From CAWGAJ01 sp963820545 (GTDB lineage Bacteria > Planctomycetota > Planctomycetia > Pirellulales > Thermoguttaceae), in contig CAWGAJ010000002.1 of the NCBI GenBank assembly GCA_963820545.1, positions 1 to 64,000 of the forward strand: 64,000 nucleotides of DNA, read 5' to 3'. The notes under the pieces are model-generated. The model was given only the letters and a program-made list of their open reading frames with translations, made no database searches and was not told the DNA's origin. Numbering within the stretch: the stretch's first letter is position 1; each line of letters starts with the position of its first letter. Positions 53,244 to 63,213 of this stretch are shown piece by piece. Made by a program: the position numbers and the translations under genes.

Positions 53244-55495
53244 CTACTTCGTTTGCTGATTTTCCACTGCACGCAGCCTTGGGTATGTACTGATCAAGAA
53301 GTAGAGCAGGGGGAATGCGCCGAGGACGATGATAATCGTATCGGGCACGATGCGCCAGGTGCCGAGGGTTTGGATTATCGGCAGTTCATAGAACGCCGCG
53401 CTGCGGGCAAACCAAAAACCTTGATCGTAAGAGTACCAGGTTTGCAGCAGGCCGATGGGCAACAGGCCCGTAAGAAACATCAAAAACAAACCTCCATTGA
53501 GGCCCCAGAAGCTAAGCTTCAGAAGGCCGTCGCTCCAATACTTGCCTTCCACCAATCCCCGCCAGGAAAAGAGTATCAAGGCGATGGCCAACATGCCGTA
53601 CACGCCGAACAGGGCAGTATGGGCGTGATTCGTTGTCAGGTAGGTGCCGTGTTCGTAATAGTTGATGATCGGCAGATTGATCATGAACCCGAACATGCCC
53701 GCGCCCACAAAGTTCCAAACGCTGCTGGCGGTAAGGAAATACAGGGGCCAACGATAGGGGAAATCCCCGCCCTCGGCCCGGATGGAACGATATTCCATCC
53801 AGGCCCGAACCACCAGCAAAATTAACGGAATCGGCTCTAGGGAACTGAACACGCCGCCGATGGCCAGCCAAAAGCTCGGCCCGCCGTACCAGAAATAGTG
53901 ATGCGCCGTGCCCGGGATGCCGCTCAGGAACACCAAAATCGCCGTCAGGTACGCCACGCGCAAGGCCGAGCGAGCCCTGACCAGTCCCAGCGTGACCAGG
54001 AACAGCGAAATCACTGCCACGCCGAAAAACTCAAAAATGCTCTCCACCCAGATATGCACCACGAACCAGCGCCAGTAATCGGCGATCGTCAGATGCGTGC
54101 CGCGCCCGTAGAACAATCCGAAACCAAAAAACACCACTACCAAGACGGCACTTAGCACGTAGAAGACGATCAGCGAGCGTTTGTCGGCTGTTTCTTCGTT
54201 CTCTTCCGGGCTGCGTTTTAAGATCGGCGCCATCGCCCGATAGACTATGACCAGCCAGAATATCAAGCCGCCGAAAAGCAGAATTTGCCACAATCGTCCC
54301 AATTCCAGGTACTCCCAGCCTTGATGTCCCAGCCAGAACCACACTGGCCCTAGATATCCTTTGATGCCCAGCACTTCGCCCAGCAGGCTGCCCACGGTCA
54401 CTGCCACGACTGCGCCAAAGAGGATGTTGACCAGCAGTCGCTGGCCCTTGGGCTCGCGGCCGGCGACCAAGGGGGCCAGATAAATCGCCGTGCCCATCCA
54501 GGAGACGGCAATCCAGAGGATCGCCAACTGCAAATGCCAGCTTTTCGCCCAACTATAGGGATAAATTTCGCCGATGAATTTTACGTAAAAACTGCCTGGA
54601 TGCACCGTATAGTGCGCCAGCAGTCCGCCGTTAAAGATCTGCACCACGAACAGCAATCCGGCGATGAGAAAGAACTTGGCGCTGGCCAGTTGGCTGGCAG
54701 TCACGGGCATCCTTAAAAGTTGATACGCCGCCTCCACCGCGCGCGACTCGCCGTAAAAAAAACCATAGCGATGAACAACATATACCACTATTCCCAAAAC
54801 GGCGAATAAGGAAAGTATCGAGCCGATGCTCCAGACAGCGCCTCGGTCGAAGCAGTGTTGCCCACCGAACGATCCGAGGGCCAATTGTTAGTATATGAGT
54901 ACGAGTGGCCCGGCCGATTGGCGCTTGCCGCCCAAGCGGTCCAGAAGAAGAAATCGGCCAGGTCTTTTCGCTCGTCGGGCGCGGTAATCGTATCCTTCAA
55001 AAAACCGTAGTGCGGATCGCCTTCCGAGAATTCATTTTTCCAATAAACGCGAATTTGCTCCAAGGCATATACTTGGGCAGGCGTGAGCTCCAGTGTTTTG
55101 GTCTGGGGGTCATAACGATTCACATGAATTTGGTAAATCACTTCAGTATCAATTGCCCGCTGTCGTTCGGCAGGCAATTCGGCATAATCGCCCGTGATGG
55201 CCAGAAAATCGCGCATGTACTGCCCCATCTTATGCAAGGTATCCGCCGAGAAATCCATTCCCCGCAGCGTTCCATGTCCCCAGACGCTGCCATGGTCCAT
55301 CAATCCGTAGCGCTGGTAAACGTCTTGACCGCGTAAGATGGTATTCCCGTCGCTTAGCAGCGTTTCACCGGTAACGATCTTTTCCGGAATGGGAGGCACT
55401 TTTTCCCTGGCAAAATAGCCACCTAGCAGTAAAGCGCTCATGCTCAATACAAAGACCACGACGGCCGTATTACGCAGTCCCTTGACACCCATCAC
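53244..55495 (-). CDS. norB: quinol-dependent nitric oxide reductase (one frameshift)
   Basis: Residues 1-230 are the periplasmic quinol-type domain after one membrane helix (GLMDHGSVWGHGTLRGMDF), followed by twelve predicted helices of the heme-copper family. Heme and metal ligands are visible: SWHLQLAI, HIWVESIFEFFG with the conserved Glu, GTAHHYFW and NHAHTALFG. Keeping the HH pair and the Glu argues for NO reductase rather than NO dismutase. The printed frame breaks near 54841; a missing base at GCGC 54838-54841 restores TEAAVWSIGSILS. The full protein is about 750 residues, as expected for qNOR. It reduces NO to N2O using quinol. Confidence 0.93.
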
Positions 55496-55747
55496 AGTTC
55501 TCCTTTATTTGCGCATCACTATAAGAGCAATGTCGGCATGTTACAAGAAACATTCAAGCCGTACTTAGAGAAAAAAAGGGCTCTTTAAGGCCGCTGAATA
55601 CCTGGCAAAGATCAACCTTTTTTTCATTAAGGCCTTCTCTGCAAAGTGGTTTTGCTTTGAAAATAAATCCGCCGCAGTCAAAGAACTGCCGAGGATATCA
55701 AAGCCTTGCCGCGAGGGAAAAGATCCGCCTCAGAGGCCTTTTCCTTT

Positions 55748-56758
55748 TCAGAAGGCAAATTCCAAACCGGCAAAGGCCCCATGATATAGCAGCGTGCCGC
55801 CCAGATAAGGTTTGGCATTATCGAGACTGACGCTATTAACCTGATCTCCGGCAATGGCGACCCCGTCGAGCCACATCACTTGGTAGCCGCCTCGTATTGA
55901 TAGATGGCTAGTCACCTGAACTATGCCCGTTAGTCCAATCTCGCCTAGGAATGCAGTATGGTCGATTTTATCGCCTATAGTTCCCAGATCTCTGACGTTC
56001 ATCGCCAGATCGGCATCGTTACCGAATACGCCCGCCTTAATCACTCCCTCAATGCCGAAGCGGGGACGGTTGATAAAAGCCACGGCCAAGCCGATCTGGC
56101 CGCCGTAAAGATGGTTGTCGACATTGGCTTCTAAATACAACAGATCGTTAATTGTACCGCTAATATCTTCGTGTAGTTCCAGGTAACGGAAACCGGCCAG
56201 CACGCTAAGCCTTTCCCAAATAGGATATCGTAAATTAATTTCCGCGCTATGCAGCCTGGAAATATAATAGTAATTGACTACGTCTCCCAGATACAAGGGA
56301 ATTTTATCTTCGTTGAAATACCTAAAAAACGCGTCTTCCTCGGGCAAGATGGTCTTCGTGGCCGACCAGCCATCGATGCCGAAGTAGCCTGCTTCCACAT
56401 CGAAACCAAACAGGATGTCCTCCCCCACGATGCCCACGCGCGGGCCAACGGCCCAGGGAAAAATAAAATCCTTCGAGTTAAACAGTTCGCTTCCGCCGGT
56501 AGTCTGCAACAAGGTCGATGATTTTCCCCCGGAACGGCTCATAATCATGGCGTCGGCCGATGCGGTCCAGGTGGCCCCTGAATCCAAGCGGTTGCGAATG
56601 ACAAACAATTCGCTGTCCTTTGCCGCAGGCTTGTTCAGTTGATAGTTTGCCAGCGTAAAAGCCAGATCCCCATCGTCTCTGACCTGTGCCGCGGCCATGC
56701 CGGCCGAAAACAAGAAAACCGATATCAACACTAACGTGATTTTGGGGCAGGATTTCAT
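55748..56758 (-). CDS. BBP7-like outer-membrane beta-barrel protein
   Basis: A signal peptide (ends AAAQ, about residue 25) precedes about 310 residues of alternating hydrophobic and polar strands. The last residue is Phe (FAGLEFAF), the usual barrel-end signature. Repeated beta segments such as GPRVGIVGEDILFGFDVEAG and NLRYPIWERLSVLAGFRYLEL are typical of planctomycete BBP7-like proteins. It is probably an outer-membrane pore or structural protein. It is divergent from nothing; it follows the SAM hydrolase gene on the same strand with a long spacer. Confidence 0.8.
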   Translation of the reverse strand: MKSCPKITLVLISVFLFSAGMAAAQVRDDGDLAFTLANYQLNKPAAKDSELFVIRNRLDSGATWTASADAMIMSRSGGKSSTLLQTTGGSELFNSKDFIFPWAVGPRVGIVGEDILFGFDVEAGYFGIDGWSATKTILPEEDAFFRYFNEDKIPLYLGDVVNYYYISRLHSAEINLRYPIWERLSVLAGFRYLELHEDISGTINDLLYLEANVDNHLYGGQIGLAVAFINRPRFGIEGVIKAGVFGNDADLAMNVRDLGTIGDKIDHTAFLGEIGLTGIVQVTSHLSIRGGYQVMWLDGVAIAGDQVNSVSLDNAKPYLGGTLLYHGAFAGLEFAF

Positions 56759-57135
56759 TTTCTGTTCCTCCGTGCAACGGCAAAGTTACATCGCGCAGAA
56801 AACTAATTTAGGCCTTGGACGAGTTAATTAAATATTGGCCTTGAAAAGGAGTGGAATCTTACCCAAATCCGTCATTCCGCGTCAATTCCAAAAAGAGGAG
56901 TCATTCACAAGTTTTGTTAGATAGTAAATTACCACTTCTCTTATCTGCAATGCGATTATAAGTACTTTACTTACAATTACTTATGTACAGCGTCTGCTGT
57001 ATAGGCTAAAAGATGTAGGCCCGAGGCTTAAGGTAGTGGAGAGTGCCGAATGAAAAGTCCTGAACCCTGAACCCTGACCCCTGAATCCTTATGGCTGCCC
57101 ACCGCCCACTAATTTACACTTCTTTATTCCCTCAC
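56759..57135. other. 377-base spacer with a heptamer tract
   Basis: The stretch upstream of the BBP7-like gene holds AT-rich sequence near 56930-57000 that may contain its promoter, and a heptamer tract at about 57030-57110 (GTGGAGA, CTGAACC, CTGACCC, CTGAATC, GCCCACC units) next to the SAM hydrolase end. No ORF of quality. Confidence 0.6.
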
Positions 57136-57920
57136 TTATTCCCACGCAATCGTAACCGGCATTCCTGGTTGAATTCCCAGCCGCTGCGCGGCATTATCGC
57201 CCACGATTGCCAGTTCCAGGCGTCCATTTGATCCAATCAGGCGCAAAACGTTCCTTGTGGTTGCTCGGCATAGGTGTGGTAGATGCCCCAGGTTTCATAA
57301 ATATTACAGACAATACAGGCCCGCCTATCAGTCGGTCGGCCAACGAGCATCTCCGCGGTGATATTGGTAATCACGTTGCCGAAGGAGTCGATTTCTAACA
57401 CCGTGCCATCTATGCGCTCCTGGCCGATCTGCACCCCAGGCCAAGCCAATGCGGTAATTTTTTCCAGCGCTGGTCCCAGCTTTTCGGGCGCTAATCCCAG
57501 ACTTAGGCGCGCGGCCGCCGGGGCCATAACGTCTCGCCCATGGAAGGTTGAGGACACCTCTGTGAGCCAATACCGAGATTCCGTGAGGCGGATGATTTTC
57601 TCCGCCGGAGTGCGGGCAACCAAACGGCTTAACAGCCCGTTATCCGGAGCAAGATATTGTTGCGATCCGATCCGGGCGTAAACAATCGCCCGCTGGGTTC
57701 CCACCCCCGGATCGATCACCGCCACATGGATTGTCTCCGCCGGAAAACGCTCGGTCACATCATCTAGGACCACGGCCGCGTACCGCACGTCCTGGGCAGG
57801 AATCTCATGAGTGATATCCACGATTGTTACCGCGGGATTGATCGACAAAATCACCCCTTTCATTGCCGCCACATACGGACTGCCCGTGCCGAAATCAGTG
57901 GTCAAAGTAATGATACTCAT
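57136..57920 (-). CDS. SAM hydrolase / DUF62 family protein (one frameshift)
   Basis: The N-terminal 225 residues match the DUF62 family that hydrolyses SAM to adenosine (and relatives of fluorinase): LTTDFGTGSPYVAAMKG, DITHEIPAQDV, VIDPGVGT, and GRDVMAPAAARLS. The printed frame stops at 57237. One missing base at GCGC 57241-57244 restores RLIGSNGRLELAIVGDNAAQRLG and the normal C-terminal beta domain ending at 57136. The restored length is about 262 residues. Start ATG 57920 follows a GGGGGGG run. It is monocistronic. Possible physiological role in regulating SAM pools is inference. Confidence 0.85.
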
Positions 57921-58306
57921 TGATAACACCCCCCCCGCGTTGCATTCTTGCTATAACGCCTATTCTAATCTTAACGGCTTCCTGGCAAGACTAGCTGTCT
58001 TAAAACAGTCTCCCACGGCCGGCCAGCAGCTCTTTATTTCCCTTAAAGCTATATATGTATGTTGTCATGCTATATATGTATGTTGTCATGAGCTTTTTTT
58101 GAAGTAGGGACAGAACGCTCATAAAATCTTCGCCGAGATTCTCAGATTATTGCGGGTATGTTGATCTGAAAAAGTAAAGTTCAGTCCCGGCCATGTTTCA
58201 GTTCCAGATTCTTTCCATAAAGAGATCACCCTGTCAAGGCTCAAAATCCGTTTGTGCACTCCGCTCTTTCAGGTATTGCCGTCGTCATTGATAAGGGGGA
58301 CGGATC
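57921..58306. other. 386-base divergent spacer with a 21-bp tandem duplication
   Basis: A perfect 21-bp direct repeat (copies at 58049-58069 and 58070-58090, each containing ATATATGTATG) lies between AAAGCT and AGCTTTTTTT, which pair as a hairpin stem. The sequence therefore resembles a terminator whose loop has been duplicated. The rest is ordinary, with a purine-rich ribosome site before 58307. Confidence 0.6.
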
Positions 58307-60751
58307 ATGTCGCTTAAGACCGTGAAAGTACCCCCGCAAATCGAGCCCATTTTCGCCCAGATGGAGCCGCTGGTCTCGAACTTCTTTTCTTCGTGCATAT
58401 TCAAGCCCGAGCAGGGCACGATCGAGATCGGCGATGAACGCTATATCTTGATCAGAGGGGCTGCGCTGTCGATCGAGTTTTTTGCTTTGATAAAACGACT
58501 TTTCGGAGCAGGGCGCGAGGCCGAGGCCAACGAGTTCGCGCGGAACATGCTTTTCGATTTCGCCCACGCCATCGGCAAAGCCGACGCCGAACGATTTCAC
58601 GCCAAAATGCACCTGGAAGATCCCGTGGCTCGGCTTTCCGCGGGGCCGATCCATTTTGCGCACAGCGGCTGGGCCTTCGTCGACATCTTGCCCGAGTCCC
58701 ATCCAGTTGCCGACGAAAGCTATTACCTGATTTACGATCATCCCTACTCCTTCGAGGCCGATGCCTGGCTCCGGCACCAGCAGAAATCCGCCATGCCCGT
58801 GTGCGTGATGAACGCGGGCTATTCGTCGGGATGGTGCGAGGCCAGCTTTGGTCTCTCTTTGGTTACCGTGGAAATTCTCTGTCGCGCGGCTGGCGATCAC
58901 GCCTGCCGGTTCATCATGGCCCCGCCCGAAACCATCGCCGATCGGGTCGAAGAGTATGTCAAACACCGCCCCAAAATCGCTTCCCGGCTGCAAGAAAGCA
59001 ACCTTCCGGATTTTTTCACCAGGAAACTTTCCGAGGAACGCCTGCGCCACAACGAGATGTTGCGCGCAATAAACCGCGTGTTCGAGAAATCGTTGACCTG
59101 CCAAAACGAAGCGGACTTGGCCCGCTTATGCCTGGCTGAAGCGCAAAACCTCACCAAGAGCAAGTTCGGCTTCATCGGCGAAATAAACCAGGCGGGAAGT
59201 TTCGACGCCTTGGCCGTGAGCGACACTGGCAGCACTTCTTCGCACATTACAAATGTTGATGCCCTGACATCCGGACGTAATCTGGCTATCCGCAACATTT
59301 GGGCAAGCGCGATCAAGGAGGGTAAAGCGGTAATCACAAAAGATTCCTCCGGCCTCCCGGATGCCATCGGCATAATCGAGGGCCATCCGTCCCCGAAGGC
59401 CTTTCTCGGCGTTCCTTTGTGTGAACGAGGAAAAATTATCGGCATGATCGCTTTGGTCAATAAAGAACCGGGCTACGATACCTACGATCAGAAAACCATC
59501 GAATCTCTGGCCACCGCCTTTACCGAAGCTTTAATGCGCAAACGCGCCGAAAGCCAATTGACCAAAGCCAAGGAAGCGGCTGAAGCCGCCAATCGGGCAA
59601 AAAGTGCGTTTTTGGCAAATATGAGCCATGAAATCCGCACGCCCATGACGGCGATCCTCGGCTTTTCCGATATTCTTTTGGGCGATGCCACCAGGCAAGA
59701 AGCCAACGAAGCCGCGCGAATCATCAAACGCAATGGAGAATATCTCCTCTCCATTATCAACGACATCCTCGATCTTTCGAAGATCGAAACGGGCAAGTTC
59801 GAAATCAATTACAAGGCCTGTTCGCCCGCCCAGATCGTCGCTGACGTGCTCTCCACAATGAAGATCTCCGCCGACGCAAAGGGGCTTTCCCTCTCGCTGG
59901 AATACGAGGGAAATATTCCGCAAAGTATTCAAACCGATCCCTTCAGCTTGCGGCAAATCCTGGTTAACCTCCTTGGCAACGCCATCAAGTTCACCGAAAT
60001 CGGCGGCGTGCGGGTTGTAATCCGGGCCGAGGGCGGCGCCGACGATCAAGCCAAGTTGCACTTCGACGTTATCGATACCGGCATCGGCATGTCGGAACAG
60101 CAAATCGACCTGCTCTTCCAACCTTTTTCTCAGGCCGATACATCGATGCATCGCCGCTTTGGCGGCACCGGACTAGGCTTGGCGATCAGCCAACGACTCG
60201 CCATGTCCCTGGGCGGAAATATCACGGTGGCCAGCATTCCCGGCAAAGGAAGTCGGTTCACGATCTCCATCGACGCCGGTCCGCTTAACGAAATAAAATC
60301 CCTTGACCTTCATGCCGACGATCAGCAGTCCTATTCACCAGCCTCTATAGGTGATCTGAAACTAGATTGCCGCATTCTCCTGGCCGAAGACGGCCCGGAC
60401 AATCAGCGCTTGATAACCTTCGTTCTCCGCAAGGCCGGAGCTGATGTGACCGTGGCGGAAAATGGACAAATTGCCGTGGACCTCGTCCTGGAAGCGCAGC
60501 GCAATAACGTCCCCTTTGATCTCGTTCTCATGGACATGCAAATGCCAATCATAGATGGCTATGAAGCCACCAGAACATTGCGCAAAGCCGGCTATAAAAA
60601 AGCGATCATCGCCTTGACCGCCCAAGCCATGCTGGATGATGAAAAAAGATGCCGCGAGGCCGGCTGCGACGGCTATCTTTCCAAGCCCATCGACCGAATC
60701 GAGTTGCTCAAAAGTCTGCAAAACTACATCCTAAAAAACGCCTGCTGCTGA
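58307..60751 (+). CDS. hybrid histidine kinase with V4R sensor
   Basis: The 814-residue cytosolic protein has an N-terminal XylR_N/V4R sensor (about 1-215, with GWCEASFGLSLVTVEILCRA and GDHACRF), a GAF domain (about 250-415), a HisKA domain with NMSHEIRTPM (His near 450), an ATPase domain (NAIKFTEIGG, DTGIGM, GTGLGLAIS) and a receiver at about 685-805 (LLAEDGPDNQ, LVLMDMQMP, LSKPID) with phospho-acceptor Asp. V4R domains bind small hydrophobic molecules or cluster with iron-sulfur redox proteins; the signal here is unknown. AGGGGGACGG gives the ribosome site for ATG 58307. The gene is alone on its strand. Confidence 0.92.
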   Translation: MSLKTVKVPPQIEPIFAQMEPLVSNFFSSCIFKPEQGTIEIGDERYILIRGAALSIEFFALIKRLFGAGREAEANEFARNMLFDFAHAIGKADAERFHAKMHLEDPVARLSAGPIHFAHSGWAFVDILPESHPVADESYYLIYDHPYSFEADAWLRHQQKSAMPVCVMNAGYSSGWCEASFGLSLVTVEILCRAAGDHACRFIMAPPETIADRVEEYVKHRPKIASRLQESNLPDFFTRKLSEERLRHNEMLRAINRVFEKSLTCQNEADLARLCLAEAQNLTKSKFGFIGEINQAGSFDALAVSDTGSTSSHITNVDALTSGRNLAIRNIWASAIKEGKAVITKDSSGLPDAIGIIEGHPSPKAFLGVPLCERGKIIGMIALVNKEPGYDTYDQKTIESLATAFTEALMRKRAESQLTKAKEAAEAANRAKSAFLANMSHEIRTPMTAILGFSDILLGDATRQEANEAARIIKRNGEYLLSIINDILDLSKIETGKFEINYKACSPAQIVADVLSTMKISADAKGLSLSLEYEGNIPQSIQTDPFSLRQILVNLLGNAIKFTEIGGVRVVIRAEGGADDQAKLHFDVIDTGIGMSEQQIDLLFQPFSQADTSMHRRFGGTGLGLAISQRLAMSLGGNITVASIPGKGSRFTISIDAGPLNEIKSLDLHADDQQSYSPASIGDLKLDCRILLAEDGPDNQRLITFVLRKAGADVTVAENGQIAVDLVLEAQRNNVPFDLVLMDMQMPIIDGYEATRTLRKAGYKKAIIALTAQAMLDDEKRCREAGCDGYLSKPIDRIELLKSLQNYILKNACC

Positions 60752-61249
60752 GCGCAAAAGCGACAACCGGCCGGCTGAGGATTCAGGGTTCGTAGTTCAG
60801 CACTAACCACGCTCCACTTTTTTCTAACCTCCAGCCTCCGGCCTACAGCATAGCGATTAGGGATTCGGGTATAGGGATAGCATTTACCGTTTAGCCGGGG
60901 CACTCGTGCCCGGTGGCTATTCGTCCTCAGCATCTGTCCCCTAAAAAATAAGCACCACCGGCAGCATCCTACTGCCGGTGGCGCTCTATCGTCGCACGAC
61001 GATTACTAAGCGAGCCGGAGAGGGGTGGCTGCCGACTCGCTGAAACAACAGGAATTATATCAATCTCCTGTGAAAATAAGGCTATTGGGTTTCAGATAAA
61101 TAATCTTGGCTTGCTTTATTTTCCCGAACCATGGCATTACTTACCTGAGTATCAATAAGTGTCGTGCTTACGCCTCGCGAAAATTTGCTTGGTATCGCAA
61201 AACTGACGCGATATTTCCAACACCAGAATGTGCACTTATTTTTGCTTTG
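60752..61249. other. 498-base convergent spacer with tract and hairpin
   Basis: Degenerate 7-base units (AGGATTC, AGGGTTC, GTAGTTC, then CCTCCAG, CCTCCGG, CCTACAG, then GATTAGG, GATTCGG) fill about 60775-60885. A terminator hairpin for the minus strand follows at 60940-60981. The remainder to 61249 is AT-rich without a clear frame. Confidence 0.65.
60940..60981 (-). terminator. intrinsic terminator facing the minus strand
   Basis: CCACCGGCAG and CTGCCGGTGG form a perfect 10-bp stem with a 7-base loop; on the minus strand it is followed by TGCTTATTTTTT. It would end transcripts coming from the oxidoreductase gene 270 bases away. Confidence 0.7.
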
Positions 61250-62431
61250 TCAAGTCACCTCATCAAGTTTGACAGGTCGGTTTTCGCGGGCAGATTTCAG
61301 CACCGCTTCCAATACGCGCTGGGTTTGGTAGGCGTCTTCGAAGTCGGCAATCGGCACAACAGGGACTTCGCCCGCCAGGGCCTGAAGAACGTCGTAGGCC
61401 TGATTGATAAAGCAGTGTTCGTAACCGAGAATGTGGGCATCGGGCCACCAGTTGGCCACATACGGATGATCGCCGCCGTGGGTGCACATGATCGTGGTCC
61501 AGCCTTGAACGGCTCGGGGCAGCGTGGCGTCGTAATATTGCAATTCGTTCATGCGCTCGAAATCGAACTTAAGCGCCCCTTTTGTGCCGTTTATCTCGAA
61601 GCCGTTGCGGTTTTGGTTGCCAGTGGCCTGGCGCACGGCCTCGAAAGTGGCCACGGCGCCGCCCGAAAAGCGGGCCAGGAAAAGCACGGCATCGTCGACG
61701 GTCACCTTGCCTTTGCCGCCGGCGCTCAAGCGGCCATGGGCGATTCCGCCCGTGGCCACGCCGGTAGGCAACGTGCGCTCTTTGATAAACGTTTCGGCAA
61801 TGGCCCCGGCAATTTCGGTAATCTCCTGCCCAGTGACAAAACGGGTCATGTCGATAACATGGGCATTTAGATCGCCATGGGCCCCGGAGCCGGCCAAATT
61901 TTTATCGAACCGCCATAACAGGGGCACGTCCTCGGACGCCCAATCTTGCAAATATATTGCCCGAATATGCCGAATTTCACCCAATTTACCCGCTTTAACC
62001 AATTGATGGGCAAAGGCCACTGCCGGAACGCGCCGATAGTTGAACCACACAAATGTTTTTACCTTGGCGGCCTTGGCGGCGCGGACCATTTCGCGCGCGT
62101 CGTCGAGCGTGCCGGCAAGTGGTTTTTCGCAACACACCGGCTTGCCGGCGGCAATCGCGGACGTTGCCATCGGAGCGTGCAAGAAGTTGGGCGTGACTAT
62201 GTCGACCAGACCGATCTGGGGCGATTTGACCAGTTGCTCCCAGTCGCTCCTTGCGTTTTGCCATCCCCAATTGTCGGCAAACGCTTGGGGATTTTCCTCG
62301 GCCTGGCCGAAAACAGTGTGCATTACCGGGATGATCGGCGGCTGAAAGAATTTGGCAACTTGTCCCCAGGCGTTTGAATGGGATCGGCCCATGAACCCTT
62401 GACCAATCAAAGCCACATTGATGGTTGCCAT
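61250..62431 (-). CDS. Gfo/Idh/MocA oxidoreductase
   Basis: The 393-residue cytosolic protein has a Rossmann start (VALIGQGFMGRSHSNAWG), IVTPNFLHAPM, CCEKPLAGTLDDARE and WFNYRRVPAVAFA, then a catalytic domain (SGAHGDLNAHVIDM). It is closer in sequence to sugar dehydrogenases such as myo-inositol dehydrogenases than to the Tat-exported one. ATG 62431 is set by GAGGAG; a longer frame to 62548 is not preferred. It is the only gene of its operon. Substrate unknown. Confidence 0.92.
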   Translation of the reverse strand: MATINVALIGQGFMGRSHSNAWGQVAKFFQPPIIPVMHTVFGQAEENPQAFADNWGWQNARSDWEQLVKSPQIGLVDIVTPNFLHAPMATSAIAAGKPVCCEKPLAGTLDDAREMVRAAKAAKVKTFVWFNYRRVPAVAFAHQLVKAGKLGEIRHIRAIYLQDWASEDVPLLWRFDKNLAGSGAHGDLNAHVIDMTRFVTGQEITEIAGAIAETFIKERTLPTGVATGGIAHGRLSAGGKGKVTVDDAVLFLARFSGGAVATFEAVRQATGNQNRNGFEINGTKGALKFDFERMNELQYYDATLPRAVQGWTTIMCTHGGDHPYVANWWPDAHILGYEHCFINQAYDVLQALAGEVPVVPIADFEDAYQTQRVLEAVLKSARENRPVKLDEVT

Positions 62432-62630
62432 GGATGCTCCTCGCCGAATTTGTTGTATTGGAGTAAGTTTATAGACCGATTGCTTTTCCTTGACAAGTGC
62501 CCAAGAAGAAAGGTGCATCTGGCAATTCCGCACGGTTCCGGGTACCATGCTTCAAGGAGCCGGATGGATCGGTGAAATTACCGATACACTGCTGGCATCA
62601 GTTATTCAGGAAGATATAGGAGGTCATGGA

Positions 62631-63194
62631 ATGTTCAATAAATATAAATCGCGGCGGGCTATCTGGTTGGGAATGGGAATTGCAATAGGTTTGACGCTGG
62701 GATTGATGGCCGGGGGGCTCTGGCCGCAAACGCCGCTGCATGCCACGGCCACCGATCGAGTGGACACGCTGGCCATAGCCACCGGGCTGGTGGATGAAGA
62801 CGTGGAAGCAATTTACTTTTTGGATTTTCTTACCGGCGATCTGCGGGCGCTGGTCATGGGAAAACAAGCCGGACAGTTTTGCGGTTTTTTTAACATCAAC
62901 GTCGCCGAACATTTAGGCATTGATCCCGGCAAAAATCCGCGTTTTTTGATGGTCACGGGCATGGTCAACTTGCGCCGAGGCGGAACGCGCATGCAGCCCA
63001 GTCGCGCAGTGGTTTATGTGGCCGAGGCCACCTCGGGTAAAGTGGGCGCTTATGCTATCCCCTGGAATCCTTCCCTGGCGGCCGCCGGACAAAAAATCGC
63101 GCAAAATCTTATTCCCGTGGCTTTGGATCAATTCCGTCCCGCCTCGGGAAACATTGCACCAATAACAAACATCAGTCCGCCCCTTACGAAATAG
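62631..63194 (+). CDS. membrane-anchored hypothetical protein
   Basis: The 187-residue protein has a signal anchor (RAIWLGMGIAIGLTLGLMAG) and a soluble domain of about 150 residues with a hydrophobic strand (AIYFLDFLTGDLRALVMG), then KVGAYAIPWNPSLAAAGQK. I do not recognise the family, though it is a type often seen in planctomycetes. ATG 62631 follows AGGAGG. It lies 20 bases before thiS and may be cotranscribed with the thiamine genes. No catalytic motif. Confidence 0.7.
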   Translation: MFNKYKSRRAIWLGMGIAIGLTLGLMAGGLWPQTPLHATATDRVDTLAIATGLVDEDVEAIYFLDFLTGDLRALVMGKQAGQFCGFFNINVAEHLGIDPGKNPRFLMVTGMVNLRRGGTRMQPSRAVVYVAEATSGKVGAYAIPWNPSLAAAGQKIAQNLIPVALDQFRPASGNIAPITNISPPLTK

Positions 63195-63213
63195 TTTCAA
63201 TTATTCAACAGCC

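Noticed and set aside
53244..55495. NO dismutase instead of NO reductase
   Set aside because: The HH pair and the Glu of HIWVE are kept, whereas dismutases are reported to replace these residues.
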